From Peptococcaceae bacterium (GTDB taxonomy: Bacteria; Bacillota; Peptococcia; Peptococcales; Peptococcaceae): 64,000 nucleotides of DNA. How positions within the stretch are numbered: the stretch's first letter is position 1; each line of letters starts with the position of its first letter. The notes under the pieces are model-generated. The model had not been told where the DNA came from, did no database searches, and saw nothing but the letters and a program-made list of their open reading frames with translations. Where the stretch lies: assembly GCA_017399005.1 (NCBI GenBank), contig JAFQEO010000009.1, forward strand, positions 1-64,000, given 5' to 3'. Positions 43,085 to 50,950 of the stretch are shown here, piece after piece. The position numbers were made by a program, and so were the translations under genes.

Positions 43085-45078
43085 AACAGCATCACGCACG
43101 CAGCATCGCTTTTGTACTTACGGTTCTGCTGCCGTTTTATCTGACAGCAGCTCCGGCATCGGCACTGACATTTCCGGGCTCTGGCGGCAGCAGTGGCCCG
43201 GTTTATTTATGCGGCGCAGCAGACGATATTGATAAAAAAATTATCGTACTGGAAGCCGGGGAACCGGTCAGCACCCATTTTTCAAAAATCCCTGCGAATG
43301 GCGAGGCATGGATTTATTTTGCCACCAACGGTTCTATGCAGATGGTACCGGTTTACTGGCAGACAGACGACCCTGCTCTTCTGGGACCGGGGCTGCATGT
43401 TATGAACGCACAGGCCACGACCAGTTCCTCCATTCTGCTGGCAGAAGGTTACGATGGTATCGTTACCTGGCCGGTATTCCGCAAAGGCGATAATGCGGTA
43501 CTGCAGCTGCAATCGCTTCAGACTCCGGGAATCCGCAATCGGCTTATAGCGGAAGGGTGTGACACCTCCAGTCTGCATGAAACACTGCAGCTGACAGAAC
43601 ATGTCACAGAATGTAAAGTCAGCGATTACTGGCTGCTGGATACAAAAAACGACCCTGCCTTCCGCTGGGTATGGGATACCTCCGCAGTAGATTCCGGCCG
43701 TATGGGTTATCAGCCTGTTACAGCCACACTGGAACATCCTGACTGGGTTGCCGTACCGGAAGAGTACTGCCGCTTTTCAGAAGCTGTATTTGTAATGCCC
43801 GATAACCGTATTGAGCTTTGGGCACCAGTCAGCGTAGATTTAAACGGCAAACTGACCTTCCGCTGGCTCTATGATGCGCAGAATGTAACCGGTGCAGCTC
43901 TGCAATGGAAAACATTGGACACGGCTTATCAGCCCTGTGATGAGAACTGGTATACATTTATCAGCGCAAACAGTGCATCCAGCGGCTCTCTTCTGCTGAA
44001 TCTGCGCAAACTGCCGGTAAATAACCCGCTGACCTTTCAGTTGAGCTATTATGATACTATTGACGGTGTTACCACACAGCACTTCACCGAACCGGTTACC
44101 ATCACGGTACCGGAAAATCTGGATGAACTGCTGCGTAAAAACATCACCGTGATTCTCGATGAACTCACCGGTGACCGGGACGGCGGCGACAGAGACGAAA
44201 CCACCCTGCCCGACTATTCGCAGCCTGCACCGGTAACACCGCCGGAAGAAAGCGAAGATAATAATAAAGATGACATCGAGGATGAAGATGCTGACAACAA
44301 AAATAATAGTACCGAAAGTTCCGGCAATTCTGGCCGTTTCGATAATTCCGACAATACGGCATTTCTGCCGGTACAGGAAACAGTGACTGATACCTGTACC
44401 GAAATTAGTGGCAAGCGGCTGACACTGTTAATCAGCCTGGGTGATTCAGTTCTTTTTGAAAAACAGGGCATATCGGCAGAAATTCCATCAGCTTTGTTAG
44501 AACATCTGGCACTGACGGAAAATCAGCTGCTAAAAGTAACACTGCTTCACCCTGATGTTAATACCGTACAGATTTCTGTTCTGGCCGACGGACAGCATGT
44601 AAACGATTTAACCGGAACCGTTATCACTATGCCGTGGAAATTATCCGGCAATGATGATAACACTGTTTTTTTCTGCAGCGACCATACAGGAAAAATTATG
44701 AGCCCCGCTGTATACGATGCACAGCACGGTATTATCCGCTTTGCCATAAATGCACCGGGCACCTGGCATATTATAGAACAGCCAGTGACAGCAGCAACGG
44801 AAACCGGAACCGATAATACTTCGGTAGCAGAAACCCTACCGAATGATGAAAAGGAAAGTATCGATAATACAGACAGCAATGCACTGGCAGATATTCCGGA
44901 GAAAACTCTGGATATTCAACCGGAAAATACTTCAGACAATAACCTGATGGACGAAACGGATGTATCTGCCATAACAGATACATCTGACACTAAAAAGATT
45001 GCGGTGCTGATTCCGGTTGTAATTCTGGCTCTGGCAGGAGGCGCAGTTCTTCTTTTCGCAGGGAGGTGGCGCCGTTGA
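43081..45078 (+). CDS. Single-pass surface protein encoded between response regulator and kinase
   Basis: The 665-residue protein has a signal peptide (MKQHHARSIAFVLTVLLPFY, cleaved near ASA), about 350 residues of beta-rich ectodomain, an Asp/Asn/Glu-rich linker near residues 365-430, a second compact domain around 435-580, an acidic tail and a C-terminal transmembrane helix (IAVLIPVVILALAGGAVLLF) with a short basic cytoplasmic end (AGRWRR). No catalytic motif or family is recognised. The start ATG overlaps the regulator stop by 4 bases, and its own stop overlaps the kinase TTG. This suggests it works with the two-component system, as receptor, co-sensor or output. Confidence 0.8.
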   Translation: MKQHHARSIAFVLTVLLPFYLTAAPASALTFPGSGGSSGPVYLCGAADDIDKKIIVLEAGEPVSTHFSKIPANGEAWIYFATNGSMQMVPVYWQTDDPALLGPGLHVMNAQATTSSSILLAEGYDGIVTWPVFRKGDNAVLQLQSLQTPGIRNRLIAEGCDTSSLHETLQLTEHVTECKVSDYWLLDTKNDPAFRWVWDTSAVDSGRMGYQPVTATLEHPDWVAVPEEYCRFSEAVFVMPDNRIELWAPVSVDLNGKLTFRWLYDAQNVTGAALQWKTLDTAYQPCDENWYTFISANSASSGSLLLNLRKLPVNNPLTFQLSYYDTIDGVTTQHFTEPVTITVPENLDELLRKNITVILDELTGDRDGGDRDETTLPDYSQPAPVTPPEESEDNNKDDIEDEDADNKNNSTESSGNSGRFDNSDNTAFLPVQETVTDTCTEISGKRLTLLISLGDSVLFEKQGISAEIPSALLEHLALTENQLLKVTLLHPDVNTVQISVLADGQHVNDLTGTVITMPWKLSGNDDNTVFFCSDHTGKIMSPAVYDAQHGIIRFAINAPGTWHIIEQPVTAATETGTDNTSVAETLPNDEKESIDNTDSNALADIPEKTLDIQPENTSDNNLMDETDVSAITDTSDTKKIAVLIPVVILALAGGAVLLFAGRWRR

Positions 45079-47012
45079 GTAAACGAAACGGGCTTTTCGC
45101 TGTTTTACTCACCATTCTTTGTGTATCCCTGTTCTGTGCCGCACTTTACCAGTGGGATAATAAATATACAAAGAATACATTGCAGCCGGTAAATGGTGTA
45201 TTTTACTACGAAGATACCGAATTGGTCAGCTGGCTTACACGGCAGTGGACAGTGTATCCCGATGTACTTTTGACACCGGAGACGCTTTCCAGTTACACCG
45301 GCTACCGCTATTATGAGGATATCGGCAGTCAAGAACAGCGTGGCCGTCACAGTATGACCTACCGGCTCACGCTGATACTTCCCGAAGAAACCGGCGATTA
45401 TGCACTGGAACTGCCGGAAGTATTCTCTGCCTGCGCTCTTTATATAAATGACCGGATGGTGCTGCAGCAGGGAAATCCGGAACCGAAAAACTATCGTGAA
45501 GCAATTTCCAGCCGGATAGTTGCCTTTTCTGCATCAGGTAAAACCGAGCTGCTGCTGGCCGTCAGCGATTATTCGGGCAGAAATATCGGCCTCACTTATC
45601 CGCCTGCTTTCGGCAATGCCGAGGATCTATTAGCCATGCGGGAACTGCGTACCGCTCTGCATCTGGGACTTGTAATACTGGCTCTTGCCGGTGCCCTTTT
45701 ATCATTCAGTTTTCTGTTTACCATGTATAAAGAGCGTGGTATTTTAACGGGGCTTTTATGTGTCTGTCTGGCTGTTGTCACCGGATATCCTCTGTATCAC
45801 GGGCTGATAAAAACCACCGTGCAGCCGTGGTATACCATAGAACCCATGTGCTATTACGGACTCCTGCTTCTTTCTGTTGTGCTGTATACCAGTCTGTGTG
45901 AAATAAATCGTAAGCGCCAGTATATACTGGCGGCACTCAGTGCTGCCGGCGCGGTGCTGTTATGCATCGCTCTTGCCAGTGCTTCGGCCCTTCCAGAATG
46001 GACACAGACGGCTGTTTCCTGGTTTTCCGCCTTTTTGAAATACAGCTGTGCCACTCTCCTGCTTCTGCTTTCCTTGCGCTGTTTCTGGCTCCAGAAATTG
46101 CAGACGGAAACAAGTACGGCTTCTAAAAACAGCCTGATACTGCTCTGCGGTGCAGCGGCGCTGGCCACCACCCTGCTGTGGGACCGGCTTCTTCCCCTTT
46201 ATGAACCGGTTTATGGAGGCTGGTTTGGCGAAATCGGCGGCGGTTTTTTAGTATTATCGCTGACAGCAGTAATCCTTCTGGATGCGCGAAAAGCATACCA
46301 TTTCCGGCTCATTTACGAAAACAATATGCAGCAGATGGAATATCGCCTGGCTATGCAGAAAGAGCATTATCAGCAGCTGTCTCATCAGGTACGGCTGGCA
46401 AGAGAAGCCGGCCACGACCTGCGCCATCATATCCGTACCATGCGCAGTCTGGCGGAACAGAACCAGTGGGAACGGCTTCAGCATTACCTGAATGAGTACG
46501 AACCTCATGTAAAAGAACGACAGCTGACAATCTGGTCCGACCATCCGGCGGCAGATGCGGTTCTTGGATATTATGCACCGGCAGCACAGAAATGCAATGC
46601 GGTATATGATGTTCGTCTTGCCATTTCACCTGACCTGGCAATTCCCGACGATGAACTATGCATCATTCTCGGCAATCTTCTGGAAAACGCCATCGATGCC
46701 GTCCAGTCACAGACATCCGGCGCAAGGCGCATTTATCTTCGCGGTGAAGTCTCCGGAGGGCGACTCGGCATTGTAATGGACAATACCTTTTCCGGCACCG
46801 TGCAGCAGAACAGCGGCATATTTACGTCAACAAAACATAACGGCTGCGGTCTGGGACTGACCTCTATTATTACAATTGCTGAAAAATACGGTGGTCTGGC
46901 AGATTTTTCAGCCTCTGGCGGTATTTTTCACGCCTCCATTCTGATTCCGCTCTCCTCTATTTCCGGACAGACAGAAAAGCAGAAAAAACTGGAAATGCAA
47001 AAAATTCAATAA
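45075..47012 (+). CDS. 7TMR-DISM-like sensor histidine kinase
   Basis: The 645 residues include a first transmembrane helix, an extracellular jelly-roll-like sensor domain (about 35-190, with LPEVFSACALYINDRMVLQ), some seven membrane helices (about 195-400), then a HisKA-like helix with the candidate phospho-acceptor H447 in AGHDLRHH and a HATPase domain (N538 in NLLENAIDAV, the G-box CGLGLTSI). This layout fits 7TMR-DISM kinases that pair with LytTR regulators. Translation probably starts at TTG 45075, 8 bases after GGGAGG, overlapping the previous stop; a GTG at 45066 would lie in the ribosome site. Confidence 0.88.
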   Translation: MSKRNGLFAVLLTILCVSLFCAALYQWDNKYTKNTLQPVNGVFYYEDTELVSWLTRQWTVYPDVLLTPETLSSYTGYRYYEDIGSQEQRGRHSMTYRLTLILPEETGDYALELPEVFSACALYINDRMVLQQGNPEPKNYREAISSRIVAFSASGKTELLLAVSDYSGRNIGLTYPPAFGNAEDLLAMRELRTALHLGLVILALAGALLSFSFLFTMYKERGILTGLLCVCLAVVTGYPLYHGLIKTTVQPWYTIEPMCYYGLLLLSVVLYTSLCEINRKRQYILAALSAAGAVLLCIALASASALPEWTQTAVSWFSAFLKYSCATLLLLLSLRCFWLQKLQTETSTASKNSLILLCGAAALATTLLWDRLLPLYEPVYGGWFGEIGGGFLVLSLTAVILLDARKAYHFRLIYENNMQQMEYRLAMQKEHYQQLSHQVRLAREAGHDLRHHIRTMRSLAEQNQWERLQHYLNEYEPHVKERQLTIWSDHPAADAVLGYYAPAAQKCNAVYDVRLAISPDLAIPDDELCIILGNLLENAIDAVQSQTSGARRIYLRGEVSGGRLGIVMDNTFSGTVQQNSGIFTSTKHNGCGLGLTSIITIAEKYGGLADFSASGGIFHASILIPLSSISGQTEKQKKLEMQKIQ

Positions 47013-47019
47013 AAAAACT

Positions 47020-47048
47020 GCCCTTCCCGAAGTAATACCGGGAAGGGC
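47020..47048 (+). terminator. Terminator of the two-component operon
   Basis: GCCCTTCCCG/CGGGAAGGGC stem directly after the kinase stop codon. The T tract is short. Confidence 0.65.
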
Positions 47049-47128
47049 TTTGTATTGCAGTAATACCCCTTTCACATCTGACACCCCTATTTGATTCTAC
47101 AAACGCTTATATTATATATATTATTATA

Positions 47129-47185
47129 AAAACATGTTTTAAAACATTATAAAACATAGATAAACCTTAAAAACATAATAAACAT
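47129..47185. repeat. AT-rich cluster of AAAACAT direct repeats
   Basis: Five copies of (A/T)AAACAT in 57 bases (47129, 47141, 47151, 47170, 47179), in the same direction with spacing 9 to 19. They lie in the 579-base gap upstream of a replication-initiator-like gene, which invites comparison with iterons. The AT-rich composition makes chance a real alternative. Confidence 0.4.
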
Positions 47186-47215
47186 TGGACGGCCTCTCCG
47201 TCAGCTCTGCGACCT

Positions 47216-47350
47216 GACACCTCTCCCAAAGGGCGAGGTGTCTCCTCATTTGTACTACCAGACATTGTGGTTCGGCCAAGAAGTCCGCACCAGCTCGGTC
47301 CCTGCACCTTGCAATTATGCCTTGTAGGGGCGGATGACCTTCATCCGCCC
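47216..47350. repeat. Dispersed GC-rich hairpin repeats
   Basis: Two inverted repeats, GACACCTC/GAGGTGTC (47216-47242) and GGGCGGATGA/TCATCCGCCC (47328-47350). They are of the kind scattered in intergenic and mobile regions of many gut Bacillota. The remainder of the gap to 47591 is AT-rich without recognised features. Confidence 0.5.
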
Positions 47351-47591
47351 GTTAATGATTGCTGAGAGGGCTGCGAGACGCAAGAGCATAATTTTCTTTA
47401 TTTTAATGATAAATTTTCTTTAGTCAAAGCAGGACTTCCAGCATTTCAGGCAGGACTTTCAACATATCGGTTCCTTTTTTCGACAAATTGTAAAAATAAA
47501 TTACAAAAAACAATATTTGACAAATTTCATTTCCAGTTTTATATTGTGCTGGAAGGAACTTCTATGCAGGATGAGAAAGGAGAGATACGTT

Positions 47592-48509
47592 ATGACAGCA
47601 GCCACTATTTACAGAGATTTTAACCGTTCCGCCATTGCCAGCAATCTGAGCGGCCGTCAGATGCAGCTCTGGCTCAAATTATACGAGTTTCTGCACAGTT
47701 ACCGCCGTCAGGATGTGCAGCTGTATACTCCAATGCTGCTGAATATGCTGAACATCAGCCTCAGCCAGTTCCGCCGTGCACGGCAGGGGCTGATTGAGGC
47801 AGGGTTTCTCTCCATCCGGCAGGATAGCCAGCAGCACACCAGTTATACATTGCTGTTAAACGGCAGGGCCATTTCGTTTGTGCCGGAAAAACAATGCGGT
47901 GAAGAAGCGGCACAGAAAAATGCGCCGGTTTGCGGGATGGGAAACCCGTCCCCTACGGGTACCAGAACCGCATATACACCGGAAAATCCTGGGATGGCAA
48001 ACCCGTCCCCTATGGGTACCAGAACCGTATATGCACCAGAAAATCGTGAGACGACAAACCTTTCCCCTGCCGCAGGGGCGGGGTCGCCCCGCCCGTTTGC
48101 ACAGGCAGAATGTTCCCGTTCGCAGTATCCATCTGGCGATATTATGTTAAACGGCGGGTATCAGGCAGATTTGCAAGAGTTTTTCCGCAGTTTTCCGGAT
48201 ACTGCCCTGTCGGGCTGGCTGCAGCAGTGGGCAGATATGCGCCGTAAAAACGGCTGGACACTAACCCGCTGGGGGCTTACCGCCCTGCTGGACAAGCTCC
48301 AGTCGCTTTCTGGCGGCAATCTGCAAACCATGGCAGCCATTGTGAAGCAATCGGTATCCCGGCGATGGAAAGGTTTTTATCCGTTAAAGGCCGAGCGCAA
48401 ACCAAGCGGCGAAAAGCTGCTCCGTATGGAACAGCAGCAGCGCAGCCGCCAGCCAATACACCAGAAGTTTAAACCGGAACAGCGGGATTTATTGTTTTTA
48501 GAGCGCTAA
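47592..48509 (+). CDS. Phage/plasmid-type replication initiator-like (DnaD-like) protein
   Basis: The 305 residues start at 47592 after AAAGGAGAGA. The N-terminal 100 form a winged helix (LKLYEFLHSYRRQDVQLYTP then LNMLNISLSQFRRARQGLIE) as in phage replisome organisers. A low-complexity linker contains two and a half tandem 19-residue units (GMGNPSPTGTRTAYTPENP type). The C-terminal domain ends SRRWKGFYPLK, typical of DnaD-like and phage replication proteins. No primase, helicase or integrase is nearby, so it is probably a relic or a domesticated copy. Function is inferred from the fold. Confidence 0.65.
   Translation: MTAATIYRDFNRSAIASNLSGRQMQLWLKLYEFLHSYRRQDVQLYTPMLLNMLNISLSQFRRARQGLIEAGFLSIRQDSQQHTSYTLLLNGRAISFVPEKQCGEEAAQKNAPVCGMGNPSPTGTRTAYTPENPGMANPSPMGTRTVYAPENRETTNLSPAAGAGSPRPFAQAECSRSQYPSGDIMLNGGYQADLQEFFRSFPDTALSGWLQQWADMRRKNGWTLTRWGLTALLDKLQSLSGGNLQTMAAIVKQSVSRRWKGFYPLKAERKPSGEKLLRMEQQQRSRQPIHQKFKPEQRDLLFLER
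47934..48103 (+). repeat. In-frame tandem repeat of 57 bp with GC-rich hairpin
   Basis: Two full units (47934-47990, 47991-48047) and a diverged partial unit. The third unit runs into GGGGCGGGG-TCG-CCCCGCCC, an intergenic-type hairpin that is here translated as part of the linker. Confidence 0.8.
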
Positions 48510-48572
48510 ACCGCATTTAAAAAAGGACCCGATGTTTATCGAGTCCTCCAACGCTATTATTCACAGATTAGA

Positions 48573-48803
48573 TTATTTGCTTTCAGCCAGTTCTTCTGTG
48601 ATATCCAGGAATTTATTCATAATCGGTACACAGGTAGCCGCAAAAACACCGCCTGCAATTAGTGCAGTCTGTGGTTTTTTCTTGCGGGTTGTTAGCACCC
48701 CCACCAGCACACCCAGTGCCATAGAACAAACCTGTAACAGAGTTAAATCCAGCAGGTTGGTGCGTTCAGTATACGCCATTGTGCCTTTCCATAATTTCAT
48801 CAT
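48573..48803 (-). CDS. Small membrane protein downstream of murI
   Basis: This 76-residue protein starts at 48803 after AAAGGAGCG, 19 bases past the murI stop codon. It has two hydrophobic segments, LLQVCSMALGVLVGVLT and ALIAGGVFAATCVPIMNKF, joined by TRKKKPQT, giving a hairpin-like membrane topology with a positive loop. I do not recognise a family. It is the last gene of the long operon that runs from the yhbY region, and probably not essential to MurI. Confidence 0.65.
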   Translation of the reverse strand: MMKLWKGTMAYTERTNLLDLTLLQVCSMALGVLVGVLTTRKKKPQTALIAGGVFAATCVPIMNKFLDITEELAESK

Positions 48804-48822
48804 TGCATTCGCTCCTTTCGGA

Positions 48823-49599
48823 TTAATAGGTCAGCATATCATCCAGCCGTTTCAGCAGCGCTTCATAAGATGGCCGCAGATGTTCTGCCGAACGGCTGGA
48901 AGTATAATAGTTTACATTACCGCTGCCAGTTTCTAAAAGCCCCTTCTGTTCCAGCACATGATACAGATTATTTACCGTACCGCTGCTGCCATCCAGCATG
49001 GTAATCTCTTCCGGCAGAATTTTATGAAAGCTGTCTTTAAAATAATTGAAGTGGGTGCATCCCAGCACTACGGTACAGTACCGTTCCAGATTATATGGCG
49101 CCAGTACATCGCGCAGATATGCCTCTGCCTGTCCGTCATTAAAACTGCTGGATTCGGCAAATTCCACAAGCTTTGGCAGCGGCAGCAAATCCACCTGATG
49201 GTTCTGATCCACCTGGTGCAGCAGATTTTTCAGTTTTTCCTCCCGAATGGTAACCGGTGTGGCTGTCACCAGAATCCGCTTGGTACAGCGAGTATCTGAA
49301 ACAGCCGGTTTTACTGCCGGTTCCATACCCAGAATCGGAAAACTGTAGCGGGCACGTAAATCTTTAATTGCCACACTGGTAGCCGTATTGCAGGCAACCA
49401 CCAGAGCTTTTACATCCTGCTCGGCAATAAAATCCACTGCCTCCTGCACATACTGACGAATCTGATATTTGGTTTTTCTGCCATAGGGAACATGATCGGT
49501 ATCCGCATAATACAGGTAATCTTCCTGCGGCATTTTTCGCATTGCCTGATGCAGCACAGTCAATCCACCGATACCCGAATCAAAAAATGCAATCTTCAT
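48823..49599 (-). CDS. murI: Glutamate racemase
   Basis: MurI makes D-glutamate for peptidoglycan. The 258 residues are the usual length, with DSGIGGLTV near residues 7-15, the first catalytic Cys in VVACNTATS and the second in VLGCTHFNYF, plus the DTDHVPYG segment. The ribosome site is GGAAGTGA. It lies 72 bases after a methyltransferase gene and before a small membrane-protein gene. Confidence 0.96.
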   Translation of the reverse strand: MKIAFFDSGIGGLTVLHQAMRKMPQEDYLYYADTDHVPYGRKTKYQIRQYVQEAVDFIAEQDVKALVVACNTATSVAIKDLRARYSFPILGMEPAVKPAVSDTRCTKRILVTATPVTIREEKLKNLLHQVDQNHQVDLLPLPKLVEFAESSSFNDGQAEAYLRDVLAPYNLERYCTVVLGCTHFNYFKDSFHKILPEEITMLDGSSGTVNNLYHVLEQKGLLETGSGNVNYYTSSRSAEHLRPSYEALLKRLDDMLTY

Positions 49600-49671
49600 T
49601 GCGTCACTTCCACTTCAACTAAATCTTACAGAATCGAATCTTCCATCGTCTATACATGTTTAATAGTCATC

Positions 49672-50526
49672 TTAAAAATCGTCATCAAAGAAATAATCAT
49701 TTTCGTCAGCAAAGTCCGGCAAATCCGCCAGCTCTTCATCAGACCAGTCATCTGCGCCGTCATACAGCATCGGCTTTGCCACAAACACAGCTCTGTGAGC
49801 CTCCGGCTGCAGTTTTTCATCCGATAATTCCCCGTACACGCCGATTAGTTCAAAGTCACTGTATTTCAGCCACATTTGCAGTAATTCCAGGTCATAGACC
49901 CGTTCTTCCTGACACATGGTTTCCCGCTGGTATAAACCGTTTTCCTGCCGGACAAAGAATGTAATATCCATAGTGCATATCTGACTTTCCTCATCAAAAT
50001 GATTTTCCCAGATATACTCGATATCATCCCGATGCAGGGTAAAAATATGATTGCCCAGATACTCCTGCAGCTTATACGGTGTCTGCACATCAAACAGCAG
50101 TATCCCTTCATCGGCCAGAAACGGATTCAGCGAATGAAACAGCATCTGTAAATCTTCCGGGCTGGTTAAATGATTAAACACATCAAATGTGGCAATAATG
50201 GCATCGAATACCGGCTCTGCACCGGCATCATCCAGCAGCTGCAGCTCGGTTAAATCCTGCTGCTGCCAGTCGATTACAAGCCCTGCCGCTTCACTTTTGC
50301 TGCGGGCAATGTCCAGCATTTCTGCTGATAAATCCACACCTGTTACCTGATAGCCTTTCTGTGCCAGCGGAATTGAAATATTTCCGGTTCCGCACCCCAA
50401 ATCCAGCAGCCGCTTTCCAGGGCAGCCGTTTTTCTGCAGCATAGTATCAATGTAATCGGCCCACTCCTGATAATTCACATCATCCATCAGCGCATCATAC
50501 ATTTTCGCCAGAGTTTCATAAGCCAT
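49672..50526 (-). CDS. Class I SAM-dependent methyltransferase (YqeM-like)
   Basis: The 284-residue protein has the SAM-binding motif LLDLGCGTGNISIPLA and follow-on VTGVDLSAEML, and it follows rsfS by 14 bases, the position of Bacillus YqeM. Its methylation substrate is unknown. The start is placed at 50526, a few bases after AGGTGAG; a GTG 9 bases earlier is possible. The C-terminus is strongly acidic (DWSDEELADLPDFADEN onward). Confidence 0.88.
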   Translation of the reverse strand: MAYETLAKMYDALMDDVNYQEWADYIDTMLQKNGCPGKRLLDLGCGTGNISIPLAQKGYQVTGVDLSAEMLDIARSKSEAAGLVIDWQQQDLTELQLLDDAGAEPVFDAIIATFDVFNHLTSPEDLQMLFHSLNPFLADEGILLFDVQTPYKLQEYLGNHIFTLHRDDIEYIWENHFDEESQICTMDITFFVRQENGLYQRETMCQEERVYDLELLQMWLKYSDFELIGVYGELSDEKLQPEAHRAVFVAKPMLYDGADDWSDEELADLPDFADENDYFFDDDF

Positions 50527-50540
50527 AGGGCTCACCTGCC

Positions 50541-50900
50541 TTATTCAGCAATCCATGCAGACAGATCGACTTCCGGACTGTCGCCCCACAGTTTTTCCAG
50601 ATTGTAATATGCACGTTCTTCCGGTTTGAAAATCTGCACAATTACCACACCATAATCCAGCAGAATCCAGCTGCCGCCCTGATACCCTTCGCGGCGCAGA
50701 ATGGTTTCGCTTAATTCTTTTTCTACTTTTTCTTCCACAAAGTCAGACAGTGCTTTTGTGTGCGGTGCACTGGTACCGTTGCAGATTACAAAATAATCAG
50801 CAATACCAGTCTGCGCATGAATATCCAGCACTTTAATATCTATCCCTTTTTTCTCATCTAATGCTTTTACAATCTGTTCTACTAAAGTAATGCTATCCAT
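50541..50900 (-). CDS. rsfS: Ribosomal silencing factor RsfS
   Basis: RsfS binds ribosomal protein uL14 and blocks subunit joining when nutrients are scarce. The 119 residues match the family, with VLDIHAQTGIADYFVICNG and the conserved WILLDYGVVIVQIF segment. The ribosome site is CAGGAGG. It follows the nadD-yqeK fusion gene by 50 bases, the normal nadD-yqeK-rsfS order. Confidence 0.96.
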   Translation of the reverse strand: MDSITLVEQIVKALDEKKGIDIKVLDIHAQTGIADYFVICNGTSAPHTKALSDFVEEKVEKELSETILRREGYQGGSWILLDYGVVIVQIFKPEERAYYNLEKLWGDSPEVDLSAWIAE

Positions 50901-50950
50901 AATATCCTCCTGATAAGTAACACATCCGCAATAAAAAAGATATGTTTTTG

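Noticed and set aside
47934-48103. CRISPR array
   Set aside because: The repeats are 57-bp tandem units without unique spacers and are in frame within a gene.
48525-48546. Terminator after the replication-initiator-like gene
   Set aside because: The hairpin GGAC-CGAT/ATCG-GTCC is interrupted and has no T tract, so I do not call it with confidence.
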